Part shown: positions 1-8,982 of the stretch, in pieces
Layout: each line of letters opens with the position of its first letter
Position numbering within the stretch: position 1 is the first letter of the stretch
Assembly (NCBI GenBank): GCA_028278525.1
Contig: JANQEE010000023.1
Coordinates: 44,613 to 108,612 of the forward strand
DNA: 64,000 nucleotides
Direction: 5' to 3'
Source: Minwuiaceae bacterium
GTDB taxonomy: Bacteria > Pseudomonadota > Alphaproteobacteria > Minwuiales > Minwuiaceae
The notes under the pieces: model-generated
Told to the model about the DNA's origin: nothing
The model's database searches: none
The model's input: only the letters and a program-made list of their open reading frames with translations
Made by a program: the position numbers and the translations under genes

Positions 1-759
1 CTTCATCGGCTGATCGCGCTTGACCTGCAGGCCGTGCTGGTCGCCCATGAAGACCTGCGTCGGCGCCAGCAGCGCGGCCGCGATCAGGCCGGCCGACAGG
101 CCCTTGCGGGCGACCTCGGCATGTTCGCCGCGCAGCAGGTACCAGGCCGACACGCCCGCCACCACGAACGCGGTGGTCAGCCACGACGCCAGCAGCATAT
201 GCGCCAGCCGATAGGGGAAGGAGGGGTTGAAGACCACCGCCCACCAGTCGGTCACGACGAAATGCTGACCGTTGAAAACGGCGCCGGCGGGCGTCTGCAT
301 CCAGCTATTGGCGGCCAGGATCCAGAACGCGGAGTTCAGCGTGCCGACCGCGACAAGCACCGTCGCGACGAAATGCAGCCGGGGGCCGACCTTGTTCCAG
401 CCGAACAGCATCACGCCCAGGAAGCCGGCTTCGACGAAGAAGGCGGTTAAAACCTCGACGCTCAACAAAGGCCCCATAACCGGCCCGGTGATCTCGGAAA
501 ACCGGCTGAAGTTGGTGCCGAACTGGTAGGACAAGACGATGCCGGACACGACACCCATGCCGAAGGTCAGGGCGAAGATCTTCACCCAGAACCGGTAGAG
601 ATGCAGATAGACGGGCCGGCCGGATTTAAGCCATGCTGCCTCGAGCCCGACCAGGAACAACGCCAGCCCAATGGTCAGGGTCGGAAACAGAATGTGAAAT
701 CCGATGGTGAACGCGAACTGAATACGCGATAACAGCACGGCATCGGCTTCGAACCCCAT
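1..759 (-). CDS. cydA: Cytochrome bd-type ubiquinol oxidase subunit I (5' part only)
   Basis: Terminal quinol oxidase subunit of the inner membrane; it oxidises ubiquinol and reduces O2 to water without pumping protons. The first 253 codons are present and the gene runs off the left edge. Residues fit the family: His22 in FTIGFHILFP matches the haem b595 ligand, His187 in YRLAHM matches the b558 ligand, and Glu101 and Glu109 match the conserved acidic pair of helix III. Several hydrophobic helices are visible. The ATG at 759 follows a GGAGGACG Shine-Dalgarno sequence. The Q-loop lies outside the window, so the canonical and cyanide-insensitive (CioA) types cannot be told apart. A subunit II gene would be expected further left. 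Confidence 0.95.
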   Translation of the reverse strand, partial: MGFEADAVLLSRIQFAFTIGFHILFPTLTIGLALFLVGLEAAWLKSGRPVYLHLYRFWVKIFALTFGMGVVSGIVLSYQFGTNFSRFSEITGPVMGPLLSVEVLTAFFVEAGFLGVMLFGWNKVGPRLHFVATVLVAVGTLNSAFWILAANSWMQTPAGAVFNGQHFVVTDWWAVVFNPSFPYRLAHMLLASWLTTAFVVAGVSAWYLLRGEHAEVARKGLSAGLIAAALLAPTQVFMGDQHGLQVKRDQPMK

Positions 760-861
760 CGCCGTCCTCCTTCGCAATCTCGGTCGAATTCTATGCCGCG
801 TATATGTACGCCGAAACCGTCGCTTGCGATCCGGCAATTTGTCGCATGCCTTTGAACAATT

Positions 862-1740
862 CTAACCCGCTACCGTGATCAGCACCACGCTCGGGACCAC
901 CAGGGCGACCGTCCATATTACCCTTTTGTTCAACGCTTCCTCACGGAACACGGCCAGCCCCAACAGTAGTGCGAAAACCGGCGAGCAGGCGACGATCGGC
1001 GTCACCACGATCAGCTTGCCGGTGCTAAGCGCGGTGTTGAGCGACAGCACCGACAGCGCATAGACGGCCCCGGTCAACACGAACCATTTGAAGCCCGGAT
1101 TGCGTACCACCTCCGGGTTGCGCCCACCGCGGGTCACGGCAAGCGCGACGATGGTCGACACCGTATAGCCAACCAGCCCGACGAAGAACGGGCTTGCCAG
1201 GCTCTCCATGCCCAGCTTGGCGAACAGGTTGGCCAGCGCGCGGATAAACGCCGCGCCGACCGGCAGCAGCAACGCCCACAGCGGCCAGTCGCGCCGGCCG
1301 TTGCCGTGCCACGACAGCAACATCACCCCAACGACGATTCCAACGGTCCCGGCCAGCAGGGCGGGCGACAGATGCTCACCCAGGATCAGCACGCCCATCG
1401 TCACGCCGAACAGGGGCGAGGTGCCCGCCAGCGTGCTGGTCACCGTCGGACCCAGCATCTTGGTCCCGGCCATCGCCAGCCGCGCCGACAGGAAAGGCCG
1501 GATCAGCCCGACCGCCGCGAACAGCACGACCACCGGCGCCAGCCAGTAATGCGCCTCGATGAAGAACGGCGAGAACAGCCAATACAGTCCGGCCGACGTC
1601 GCGATTTCGATCAGCGCCCCGGTCCCCGGATCGATCGTCCTGAGCCCCAACCGACTGAACTGCGCCCCCAGCGCGAACAAAAACGCCGAATTCAACGCCA
1701 GCAACGCCGGCCAAATTGCGGAACCGCCAAAATCGGGCAT
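862..1740 (-). CDS. DMT-superfamily (EamA) transporter
   Basis: A 292-residue, ten-helix inner-membrane protein with two EamA repeats, of the drug/metabolite transporter superfamily. The repeats are seen as two blocks of about five hydrophobic segments; the first carries the typical GTSPLFGVTMGVLILGE stretch ending in the conserved Gly-Glu, and the second the SPVFALLLG stretch followed by FREE. Members move small metabolites or amino acids across the membrane; the substrate cannot be read from sequence. It starts at an ATG with no clear Shine-Dalgarno. It reads in the same direction as cydA but is separated from it by about 100 bases, and no shared function is evident. Confidence 0.85.
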   Translation of the reverse strand: MPDFGGSAIWPALLALNSAFLFALGAQFSRLGLRTIDPGTGALIEIATSAGLYWLFSPFFIEAHYWLAPVVVLFAAVGLIRPFLSARLAMAGTKMLGPTVTSTLAGTSPLFGVTMGVLILGEHLSPALLAGTVGIVVGVMLLSWHGNGRRDWPLWALLLPVGAAFIRALANLFAKLGMESLASPFFVGLVGYTVSTIVALAVTRGGRNPEVVRNPGFKWFVLTGAVYALSVLSLNTALSTGKLIVVTPIVACSPVFALLLGLAVFREEALNKRVIWTVALVVPSVVLITVAG

Positions 1741-1828
1741 GGTGCGAGTCGAATAATTTAAAAATCAACTTATTTTCTAATAGAGCGACCCGGAGCGTGC
1801 AACTAGCCCGACGTCATCGAACCAGGCG

Positions 1829-1914
1829 GTCATTGCGAGCGAAGCGAAGCAATCTCGAAGAGCGGTGCTCCGCGTTTTCCAGATCGCCGCGGCGCTGCGC
1901 GCCTCGCGATGACG
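1829..1914 (+). repeat. Interspersed palindromic repeat, copy 1
   Basis: An 86-base element with imperfect dyad symmetry: GTCATTGCGAG at the left end is matched by CTCGCGATGAC at the right, with GAAGCAATCTCG and AGATCGCCGCGG as inner arms. Related copies lie at 23,633-23,718, 25,462-25,547 and, inverted, 31,886-31,970. All are intergenic. It occupies part of the 322-base gap between the DMT transporter and the thiolase; the rest of that gap shows nothing recognisable. Confidence 0.85.
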
Positions 1915-2062
1915 GCGGAGTGCCCAACCCGCCAAATCTGCATACCTCCAATGCCCGCCGCCGCGATGACCTTCGGGCCGAAAAGGTGTATATCACCGTT
2001 AAATCCGAACATATCACCGGCTAGTCTTCTTCGCAGGCTGCCGGAACAGCGGGAGAGACCAG

Positions 2063-3253
2063 ATGAGTGATCAGGATCCGATTGTCATCGTCGGCGCCGC
2101 GCGCACGCCGATGGGCGGTTTTCAGGGGGATTTGAAGGATGTCAGCGCCACGGCGCTGGGTGCTGTCGCGGTCGGCGCGGCGCTGGAGCGGGGCGGGGTC
2201 AAGCCCGACGAGGTCGACGAGGTGATCATGGGCTGCGTGCTGCCGGCCGGCCTCGGCCAGGCGCCGGCCCGCCAGGCGGCATTCGGCGCGGACATCCCGG
2301 AATCCGTCGGCGCCACCACGATCAACAAGATGTGCGGCTCCGGCATGAAGGCGGCGATGCTGGCGCACGATCTCTTAAAGGCCGACACCAACCGGGTGAT
2401 GGTCGCCGGCGGCATGGAATCCATGACCAATGCGCCGTACCTGTTGCAGAAAGCGCGCGGCGGCCTGCGGCTCGGCCATGGCGAGGTCAAGGACCACATG
2501 TTCCTCGACGGGCTGGAGGACGCCTACGATAAGGGCCGCCTGATGGGCACCTTCGCCGAAGACACGGCCCAGGCCTATCGGTTCACCCGCGACCAGCAGG
2601 ACGCCTATTCGATCGAGTCGCTGGCCCGCGCCAAACGCGCCACCGACGACGGCAGCTTCCGGCAAGAGATCGTGCCCGTCACGGTCAAGGGCCGGCGCGG
2701 CGAGGCCGTCGTTGCCGACGACGAACAGCCGGGCACGGCCGACCCGGCCAAGATCCCGTCGCTGAAGCCCGCCTTTCGGCCGGAAGGCACGGTGACGGCG
2801 GCGAACTCGTCGTCCATTTCGGACGGTGCCGCTGCGCTGATCATGATGCGCCAGTCCGAGGCGGAGAAGCGCGGCCTCACTCCGCTGGCCCGCATTATCG
2901 GCCACGCCACCCACGCCCAGGCGCCGGCGTGGTTCACCACCGCGCCGATCCACGCGGTCGAGACCCTGTTCGAAAAGACCGGCTGGTCGGCCGACGACGT
3001 CGATCTGTTCGAAATCAACGAGGCCTTCGCCGTCGTGCCCATGGCGGCGATGCGCGACCTCGGGCTCGACCACGACAAGGTCAACGTGCATGGCGGCGCC
3101 TGTGCGCTTGGCCACCCGGTCGGCGCGTCCGGCGCGCGCATCGTGGTGACCTTGCTGTCGGCGTTGAAGAAGTACGGCGGCACCCGCGGCGTCGCCTCGC
3201 TCTGCATCGGCGGCGGCGAAGCCACAGCGATGGCGGTCGAATTGGTCAACTGA
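2063..3253 (+). CDS. Acetyl-CoA C-acyltransferase (thiolase)
   Basis: A 396-residue thiolase that makes or cleaves 3-ketoacyl-CoA (two acetyl-CoA to acetoacetyl-CoA, or the last step of beta-oxidation), cytosolic. The complete catalytic set is visible: Cys91 in NKMCGSGMKA (acyl-carrying), His351 in GHPVGASG and Cys381 in CIGGGEA. Length is normal for the family. The start at 2063 is preceded by GGGAGAG. It is followed after about 90 bases by an unrelated gene, so it is probably monocistronic. Biosynthetic (PhaA/AtoB) and degradative (FadA) types cannot be separated here, although the length and the NEAFA motif fit the acetyl-CoA acetyltransferase group. Confidence 0.93.
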   Translation: MSDQDPIVIVGAARTPMGGFQGDLKDVSATALGAVAVGAALERGGVKPDEVDEVIMGCVLPAGLGQAPARQAAFGADIPESVGATTINKMCGSGMKAAMLAHDLLKADTNRVMVAGGMESMTNAPYLLQKARGGLRLGHGEVKDHMFLDGLEDAYDKGRLMGTFAEDTAQAYRFTRDQQDAYSIESLARAKRATDDGSFRQEIVPVTVKGRRGEAVVADDEQPGTADPAKIPSLKPAFRPEGTVTAANSSSISDGAAALIMMRQSEAEKRGLTPLARIIGHATHAQAPAWFTTAPIHAVETLFEKTGWSADDVDLFEINEAFAVVPMAAMRDLGLDHDKVNVHGGACALGHPVGASGARIVVTLLSALKKYGGTRGVASLCIGGGEATAMAVELVN

Positions 3254-3345
3254 CCGCTGGGCGGCCGTAGCTCCTCCTGACCTATTCCCGTCTCGCCTGA
3301 CTCGCGGCACAATGCGGTGGGTCATGCGAGACGGGAGGCAGGCAC

Positions 3346-4101
3346 ATGCAACTGAAAGACAATCAGCGCGGCGGATACCGGTATCTCACCGGCATTTCCG
3401 CCTATTCATCCGGCGTCGTCGCGATGCCGGGCCACGAGATCGTGCATGCCACACTGGCGCGCCCGATCCCGCTGGCCGACGGGTTCGATCTGGTCGCTCG
3501 GCACCTGGACGATCTCGGCCGGCCGCGTCAGGCGCTCTGCGCCATGGAGTTGCGCTCGCCTAAGCCGTTCAGCTTCGACGGCTTTGCCGATTTCAATGTC
3601 GGCTATGCCGACGTTCTGCGTCAGTGGGACATCCATGTCGGCGACGACAACCCGGTCGCGCGCACCAACGTTGCGCCGGAGGTCGCGCCGCCGGCCGAGC
3701 CGTCGCTCTACGCCTTCGCCTACACGGTGCCGGGCGAGACGCCGACGCCGACCTTCGTGGTGGCCGGGGCCGGCGAGGTCCATCGGCAGAGCCTGGAGGT
3801 GCAGACCATCGTCCGCGAAGGCGAGACCACGCCGGATGCAATGGCGGAGAAGGCGGCGCACGTCATGGGCGTGATGCGGGCCCGGATGGAGGGACTCGGG
3901 GCAGACTGGTCGCGGGCCACCGCTACGGACGTCTACACCGTGCATCAGCTACAGCCCTACCTGGCGTCGGCCCTGCTGAAACCCATGGGCCCTGCCGCCG
4001 CCCATGGCATCCGCTGGCATTTTACCCGCCCGCCGATCGAGGGCCTGGATTTCGAGATGGATGCGCGCGGTATCGCGCGGGAGATCGTGCTCCCCGCCTG
4101 A
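3346..4101 (+). CDS. Putative RidA-superfamily deaminase, CnbZ-like
   Basis: A 251-residue soluble protein. The pattern GYRYLTGIS...GVVAMPG, followed by ALCAMELRSP and later NPVARTNVAP, resembles 2-amino-5-chloromuconate deaminase (CnbZ) and relatives, which are distant members of the RidA/YjgF fold that deaminate aminomuconates in aromatic degradation. This assignment is from memory of the family pattern. No aromatic ring-cleavage gene is near it, so the substrate here is unknown; a general enamine or imine deaminase is equally possible. The start at 3346 has a strong GGGAGG ribosome-binding site. Confidence 0.5.
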   Translation: MQLKDNQRGGYRYLTGISAYSSGVVAMPGHEIVHATLARPIPLADGFDLVARHLDDLGRPRQALCAMELRSPKPFSFDGFADFNVGYADVLRQWDIHVGDDNPVARTNVAPEVAPPAEPSLYAFAYTVPGETPTPTFVVAGAGEVHRQSLEVQTIVREGETTPDAMAEKAAHVMGVMRARMEGLGADWSRATATDVYTVHQLQPYLASALLKPMGPAAAHGIRWHFTRPPIEGLDFEMDARGIAREIVLPA

Positions 4102-4197
4102 TCGGCCGACCTGGGCCTGCGGCCATTTGTCCCGTTCCCATACCGCCGCAATGCGTCATCCTTCCCTTGGGCGATGGATGACCTTGGGGGGTCGGCC

Positions 4198-5397
4198 ATG
4201 ACTGCTGCGTCTACGACAGTGCCGCCGCGGGCCTACCACGGGCCGGCGCTTCTTCGTCACGGATTCCGCCCGTTCTTCCTGGCCGCGGGCTTATGGGCCG
4301 CGCTCGCCATGGTGCTGTGGCTTGCCATGCTGACCGGTCGGATCGATCTGCCGACGGCGTTCGACCCGCTCTCCTGGCATATCCACGAAATGCTGTTCGG
4401 CTTCGTCGCCGCCGCCATCGCCGGCTTTCTGCTGACGGCAATCCCCAACTGGACCGGCCGCCTGCCGGTGCGCGGCGCGCCGTTGGCCGCGCTGGCCCTG
4501 GTCTGGCTGGCGGGCCGTTTCGCGGTCGGCCTTTCGGCCTGGACCGGGCCGGTCGCCGCCGCGTTTGTCGATGTCGCCTTCCTGTGCCTGCTCGGCGCGG
4601 TCGCGTTGCGCGAGGTCGTTGCCGGCGGCAACTGGCGCAACCTGCCGGTCACCGCCGTAATCGGGATTTTGGCGGTGGCCAATCTGCTGATGCATCTGGA
4701 AACGATTGCCCTGACCGATCTGGACGGCGCCGGGCCGCGGCTCGCCGTCGCCACGGTGGCGTTCCTGATTACCATGATCGGCGGCCGCATCGTCCCCAGT
4801 TTCACCCGCAATTGGCTGGCCAAACGGGGCGCGTCGAAACTGCCCGGCGGGTTCGGCCTGCTGGACAAGGCAACCTTGGTCGTCACCGCCGCGACCGGAC
4901 TGATCTGGACGTTGATACCCGACCATCCGGCGGTGGGCGCCGCGGCTCTCCTGGCGGCTCTGCTGCACGCCGTTCGCTTGGCGCGCTGGCGCGGTCTTCG
5001 CACCGGCGCGGAGCCGCTGGTGCTGGTGCTGCATCTCGGCTACGTCTGGCTGCCGGTCGGCTTTGCGTTGATCGGCTTTGCGATCTTCTGGCCCGGCCTT
5101 GGGTCCAGCGCGGCCTTGCATGCGCTCACCGCCGGCGCCATGGGCACCATGATCCTGGCGGTGATGACCCGGGCGACGCTTGGCCATCTCGGCCGCCCGC
5201 TTAATGCGGACAGCGCGACGTCGCTGATCTACCTGACCGTTTTGCTGGCGGCGGCAACCCGCGTGTTCGGCCCGCTGGCCGAAGGCGGCGGCCAGGCGGC
5301 GTTCTCGATCTCCGGCCTGTTGTGGATTACGGCCTTCGTGCTGTTCGTCGTCCGGTTCGGTCCGATGCTGCTGGGACTGCGTCAATCGGCCGATTGA
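4198..5397 (+). CDS. NnrS family membrane protein
   Basis: A 399-residue, about twelve-helix inner-membrane protein of the NnrS family, haem- and copper-containing proteins linked to nitric-oxide resistance and often controlled by NO-responsive regulators. Family features: the N-terminal LLRHGFRPFFLAAG motif, then WHIHEMLFGFVAAAIAGFLLTAIPNWTGR with its conserved His residues, and a later HALTAGAMGTMILAVMTRATLGH block. An upstream in-frame ATG at 4174 exists, but the ATG at 4198 is preferred because a GGGGGG run sits about seven bases before it. A bd oxidase gene lies 3.4 kb away and a truncated haemoglobin at 14 kb, both also relevant to NO or low oxygen. Confidence 0.92.
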   Translation: MTAASTTVPPRAYHGPALLRHGFRPFFLAAGLWAALAMVLWLAMLTGRIDLPTAFDPLSWHIHEMLFGFVAAAIAGFLLTAIPNWTGRLPVRGAPLAALALVWLAGRFAVGLSAWTGPVAAAFVDVAFLCLLGAVALREVVAGGNWRNLPVTAVIGILAVANLLMHLETIALTDLDGAGPRLAVATVAFLITMIGGRIVPSFTRNWLAKRGASKLPGGFGLLDKATLVVTAATGLIWTLIPDHPAVGAAALLAALLHAVRLARWRGLRTGAEPLVLVLHLGYVWLPVGFALIGFAIFWPGLGSSAALHALTAGAMGTMILAVMTRATLGHLGRPLNADSATSLIYLTVLLAAATRVFGPLAEGGGQAAFSISGLLWITAFVLFVVRFGPMLLGLRQSAD

Positions 5398-5452
5398 CCC
5401 GGCCGGGATTGCACACCGGTGCCGCAGCCACCATCATGGCGGCCTGAGCGCC

Positions 5453-6118
5453 ATGACGGCGCGCAATCGGGACAGGCCAGTGATCGAACGGATTTCCGTC
5501 TACACAGACTACAAAAGCCCCTACGCGTTTCTGGTCAAGGACCTGGCCTATGCCCTGGAGGACGAGACCGGCGTGGCGCTGGACTGGCTGCCCTACACCC
5601 TGGACATCCCGAGTTATCTCGGCAGCGCCAAGGTGGGCGCCGACGGCGCCGTCCTGGAGCAGGACCGCACCGAGCATCAGTGGCGCCGGGTCAAATACAG
5701 CTACATGGACGTTCGCCGCTACGCCAATCTCCGTGGCTTGACCGTCCGCGGCACACAGAAGATCTGGGATTCGTCGCTGGCGGCGATCGGCCTGCTCTGG
5801 GCGAAACGGCAGGAGAAGTCGGCCTTTCGGTGCTACCACGACATCGTCTTCGAACGATTCTGGAAACGCGAACTGGATATCGAAGACCGGGCCGTGATCG
5901 AAGCGGCGTTGACTGAAGCCGGGATCGGGACGGACGGATTCGGCGGATTCCTGGAGGACGAAGGCCGCGCGGCGCATGACCGCATCCGGACCGAGGCGGA
6001 GCAGGCGGGCATCTTCGGCGTACCCACCTTCGTGGTCGATGGCGAGATATTCTGGGGACGCGAGCATTTGCCGCTCGTTCGCTCCCGCGTCACCGGCGAC
6101 GCGCCGCCGCCGTCCTGA
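5453..6118 (+). CDS. DsbA-family / 2-hydroxychromene-2-carboxylate isomerase-like protein
   Basis: A 221-residue thioredoxin-fold protein of the HCCA isomerase / kappa-class GST group. The N-terminal beta strand is followed by KSPYAF, where Ser22 takes the place of the CXXC of true DsbA, and the C-terminal GVPTFVVDGEIFWGRE is the cis-Pro and FWG motif of the group. Such enzymes isomerise glutathione-bound ring-fission products; the substrate here is unknown. The start at 5453 is the first ATG; a GTG at 5480 would also give a complete domain. It is convergent with the glucosyltransferase gene at 6142. Three more members of the same family lie in tandem at 38.7-40.5 kb. Confidence 0.82.
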   Translation: MTARNRDRPVIERISVYTDYKSPYAFLVKDLAYALEDETGVALDWLPYTLDIPSYLGSAKVGADGAVLEQDRTEHQWRRVKYSYMDVRRYANLRGLTVRGTQKIWDSSLAAIGLLWAKRQEKSAFRCYHDIVFERFWKRELDIEDRAVIEAALTEAGIGTDGFGGFLEDEGRAAHDRIRTEAEQAGIFGVPTFVVDGEIFWGREHLPLVRSRVTGDAPPPS

Positions 6119-6141
6119 ATTCCCCGCCGGGCCCTAAGGCA

Positions 6142-7707
6142 TCAGTGGGGCACGAAGCGGATTACTACGCAGGTGGCCGTGATCTCCATGTCGTAATGTT
6201 CGCTTTCGATGATCGGTCCTGCGGATTTCTCGGCCTCGTCCAGGCAGTCATCGGTGCGCAGGTTTCGCAACTGCGCCGCGCCCTGAAACTTCAAATACCG
6301 AAAGCCCCAGATGTTTTTGCCGTTGGGATGTATGCGCAGCGTGCGGCGCACCACCGGATAGCGTTTCAGCATTCGTTCCGACAGGGCTGGTGCGTATCCC
6401 GGCGACCCGTCGATCGCGGCGTCCAGCCGCGTTCCTCGGGCAGTGGCGTCGTTCAAGTCGTGGATGATCGATTGGGCGATGCGGGCGTTGTATTGCCCTT
6501 GCAGTGCCGTTGCGTTGCCGTAGGCAAGCGTCAGCCCGGCCAGCCAGATCGCCGGTACGACGACGACGGCGCCGGCAACGCGCCGCAGGCCGGTGATTTG
6601 GGATCGCAACGGTGGCAGGTCGGCCAAGGCATAAACGGTAAGCGCCGCGGCAACGGGTCCGAAAGCAATGAACATGCGGGGCCGGGACAGCGGCTCTTCG
6701 AAGACGATCATCGCGCCGAGCGTGCCCGCGAACAACAGATAGGCCAGTGACAGAAGGCGCAGTGCCGCTACGATGTGCTGACCGTTGCCGCTATGCCCAC
6801 CCGATCCCCGGACCATCGTTCTGTACAGGTATTTCAGGATGGCCAACAGGACAATCGCGGCGAAGGCTCGTCCAAGCCAGTTGCGCGACCAGTCGTCGCG
6901 AATCGTGGTTATAAATTCGAGAACATTGGCGTAGACGGTGAAAGGCACCGTCTCGATGCTCCAGATCAGGTTGCGCTGCACGTATTGCACATCGTCGAGG
7001 ATGTGATTGATCAGGTAGTAAAGAACCAGTGCATAGGCGAGCAGGTTGGCAGCCAGGACCAGCAGGCCATCAACGACAGCCGCGGGGTACGTCGCGCGCT
7101 CCGCCGTATCCGGCTGCCGGCCGATAAGGACGTAACCGGCGATGATTGCCGGAAAGACGGAGGCTGCCGGCGGATAGATACAAAGACTCCCGAACAGCAA
7201 CACCGCCGCCGTTGCGGTTCGCCGACGGCGGCTCGCCGCAAGCCACGGCGCCGCACTTTCGCTTCGTCCGACGATGATCGACAGCGCCGACAGCACGGCT
7301 AACAACAGGCCTATGCTGTAGGGAAATGCGTCATAGCGGTACGAGTAGATTTCCAACGCATACGGGTTAAGGGAGATCAGGCAGGCTGCAAGGATGGTCA
7401 CGCTTGGCAGTCGGCATTGGAAACAATGCCTGACGACGATAAAGGCGGAAAGGCTGAACCCGGCTGCGGCGAGGATTTGAGAGGCCGGCGACAGGTCGTG
7501 TATGAACCGGCCACCGCTCAGGAACGTCATGATGTAAGTGGCAAGCGGCCGGCCCATGAAGGACCAACCGTCGCCGATCCGGATGCGCCGCATGTCGTCC
7601 AGATAGATCTCGTCCGCCCGCAGCAGCGACGAGAGCGACAACGCGGTGATCGCGAAAATGACGGTGACGAACAGAACGTCGTGCTTGAATGGTAGGCGCT
7701 TGGGCAT
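6142..7707 (-). CDS. GtrII-like membrane glucosyltransferase
   Basis: A protein of about 521 residues with around eleven hydrophobic segments. The pattern DEIYLDDMRRI...GRPLATYIM in the first periplasmic loop, then LNPYALEIYSYRYDA, matches GtrII-type glucosyltransferases, which add sugar from a polyprenyl-phosphate carrier to O-antigen or other surface glycans at the periplasmic face. The acidic Asp-Asp pair near residue 36 fits a GT-C catalytic site. The frame stays open upstream to 7833, but the ATG at 7707 is preferred because the first membrane helix follows within about a dozen residues. There is no flippase (GtrA) or GtrB beside it. GC content is slightly lower than the neighbours. Confidence 0.7.
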   Translation of the reverse strand: MPKRLPFKHDVLFVTVIFAITALSLSSLLRADEIYLDDMRRIRIGDGWSFMGRPLATYIMTFLSGGRFIHDLSPASQILAAAGFSLSAFIVVRHCFQCRLPSVTILAACLISLNPYALEIYSYRYDAFPYSIGLLLAVLSALSIIVGRSESAAPWLAASRRRRTATAAVLLFGSLCIYPPAASVFPAIIAGYVLIGRQPDTAERATYPAAVVDGLLVLAANLLAYALVLYYLINHILDDVQYVQRNLIWSIETVPFTVYANVLEFITTIRDDWSRNWLGRAFAAIVLLAILKYLYRTMVRGSGGHSGNGQHIVAALRLLSLAYLLFAGTLGAMIVFEEPLSRPRMFIAFGPVAAALTVYALADLPPLRSQITGLRRVAGAVVVVPAIWLAGLTLAYGNATALQGQYNARIAQSIIHDLNDATARGTRLDAAIDGSPGYAPALSERMLKRYPVVRRTLRIHPNGKNIWGFRYLKFQGAAQLRNLRTDDCLDEAEKSAGPIIESEHYDMEITATCVVIRFVPH

Positions 7708-7978
7708 GATCGATAAGGATGAAAGGCGAGGATCTAAAGGACCGGACCGGATTACTGCCAAGCGGATAGCATGGCGGCGGCACGGGAATAGCCAGTTCTT
7801 TGGCCCGCCGTCGGCCGTGCGAAAATCCCGCAATTTGCAAGCGAGGTCGGTCGATTAACGCTAACGCAGTCGGTGAGGCTTACAGCCAAGCCTAGGTGGT
7901 TAATCACAATCTCCGTGAAATAGTTAGAAAGTCTTGGATTCCAGTCCCCATACATTAACAAATCCCTAAAAGCACGGT

Positions 7979-7995
7979 CTGGCATAGCGCTTGCT
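7979..7995 (+). promoter_or_regulatory. Sigma-54 (RpoN) promoter of the first PEP-CTERM gene
   Basis: CTGGCATAGCGCTTGCT matches the -24/-12 consensus YTGGCAYRNNNNTTGCW with exact GG-to-GC spacing. The start codon of the PEP-CTERM gene is 46 bases downstream. The next gene of the same type has an equally good site at 8924. The remainder of the 333-base gap (7708-8040) is AT-rich. It contains ATTAACAAAT at 7954-7963 and ACAATCT at 7906-7912; related words occur upstream of the second site and may mark an activator site. Confidence 0.85.
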
Positions 7996-8040
7996 ACGTC
8001 TGTGGGACGACCGGATTTTACGATTTTAGGGGTTAATACT

Positions 8041-8667
8041 ATGGCATTCACGAAACACGCTTTCGTCGTGGCCGGGGCTCTGGCCGCTTCCATCATCGTC
8101 GCCGGCCCGGCGGCGGCTGCGGTGATTTCCTTCGATTTCTCCGGCGGCGGCTCCGCCTATGTCGACAACGCGCGGATCTTCTCGTCCGACGGCCTGACCG
8201 TCACCGCCAAGGGCTATTACCTCAACGGCGGCGGCAAAAACGCGGCCTATCTCGGGCACTATTCGGGCGGTCTCGGCGTCAAGAACAGCTATTTCGACAG
8301 CCATACCGTCGACAACTGGGGTCGCGACGATTTCGTGGAGTTCTCGTTCGACGCTCCGGTGACCGTGACCAACGTCATCCTCACGGTGTACGGCAGGGAC
8401 GGCGACATCACCTACAATTTCGGCGACTTGGGCAACACCAAGCACCATGGCGACGATTTCGGCGGCGGTATTCGCAATGTGGCGCTGGACTGGACGGAGG
8501 AGGCCGACCTGTTCCGTGTCTTCGCCCGGCTCGGTCACTATGACGACAGCTTCAAGATCCGTGGCCTGACCGTAGAGACGAGCGACGTGCCGGAACCGGC
8601 CGCAATAGCACTATTTGGTCTCGGCCTCGCCGGCCTCGGCGCCACCCGCCGTCGCCGTACGGCTTGA
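8041..8667 (+). CDS. PEP-CTERM sorting domain protein (paralogue 1)
   Basis: A 208-residue exported protein. It has an N-terminal signal peptide (Lys5, hydrophobic core, cleavage after the AGPAAA region), a beta-rich body containing YLGHYSGGLGV and VTVTNVILTVYG, and a C-terminal tripartite sorting signal: VPEP, a hydrophobic helix, then RRRR. Such proteins are cut by an exosortase and attached at the cell surface, often in exopolysaccharide or biofilm systems. No exosortase gene is in the window. The ATG at 8041 follows AGGGG. It shares 'YLGHYSxGLGV', 'VTVT' and 'ILTV' blocks with the next gene, so the two are paralogues. A sigma-54 promoter lies upstream and a hairpin terminator downstream. 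Confidence 0.9.
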   Translation: MAFTKHAFVVAGALAASIIVAGPAAAAVISFDFSGGGSAYVDNARIFSSDGLTVTAKGYYLNGGGKNAAYLGHYSGGLGVKNSYFDSHTVDNWGRDDFVEFSFDAPVTVTNVILTVYGRDGDITYNFGDLGNTKHHGDDFGGGIRNVALDWTEEADLFRVFARLGHYDDSFKIRGLTVETSDVPEPAAIALFGLGLAGLGATRRRRTA

Positions 8668-8691
8668 GCCGGCATAACGTACGAAAGCCTT

Positions 8692-8719
8692 GGGCGGCTC
8701 CTTCGGGGCCGCCCTTTTT
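8692..8719 (+). terminator. Rho-independent terminator after PEP-CTERM paralogue 1
   Basis: Seven-base-pair stem GGGCGGC/GCCGCCC with a 9-base loop containing CTTCGG, followed by five T residues. It ends the transcript of the upstream PEP-CTERM gene and so separates it from the second sigma-54 unit. Confidence 0.9.
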
Positions 8720-8923
8720 CTTGGTTGCAGAGTTCATAAGTAGTACGCAGGACGATCTACCAGTAATGGGAGCGGTTGGGTACTATAAATACGCATTGAA
8801 GATTGAATGAAGCGCCGACGCTGTCGGAAAATTTTACAATCTTTGCCGTTTCATTAGTCCAATTAGAATGTCTTTTTTTGCTAACTATTTGCATGTATTA
8901 ACGAATTTACTCACACAAAAACT

Positions 8924-8940
8924 CTGGCATGAGTCTTGCT
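8924..8940 (+). promoter_or_regulatory. Sigma-54 (RpoN) promoter of the second PEP-CTERM gene
   Basis: CTGGCATGAGTCTTGCT matches the RpoN -24/-12 consensus with exact spacing and is identical to the 7979 site at 13 of 17 positions. The PEP-CTERM start codon is 43 bases downstream. ATTAACGAAT at 8897-8906 and ACAATCT at 8836-8842 echo words upstream of the first promoter. The rest of the 315-base gap (8668-8982) holds the preceding terminator and AT-rich DNA. Confidence 0.85.
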
Positions 8941-8982
8941 GATGAAACGCGGGGGCTAGTCCTATTCGTTAGGGGAATGGCA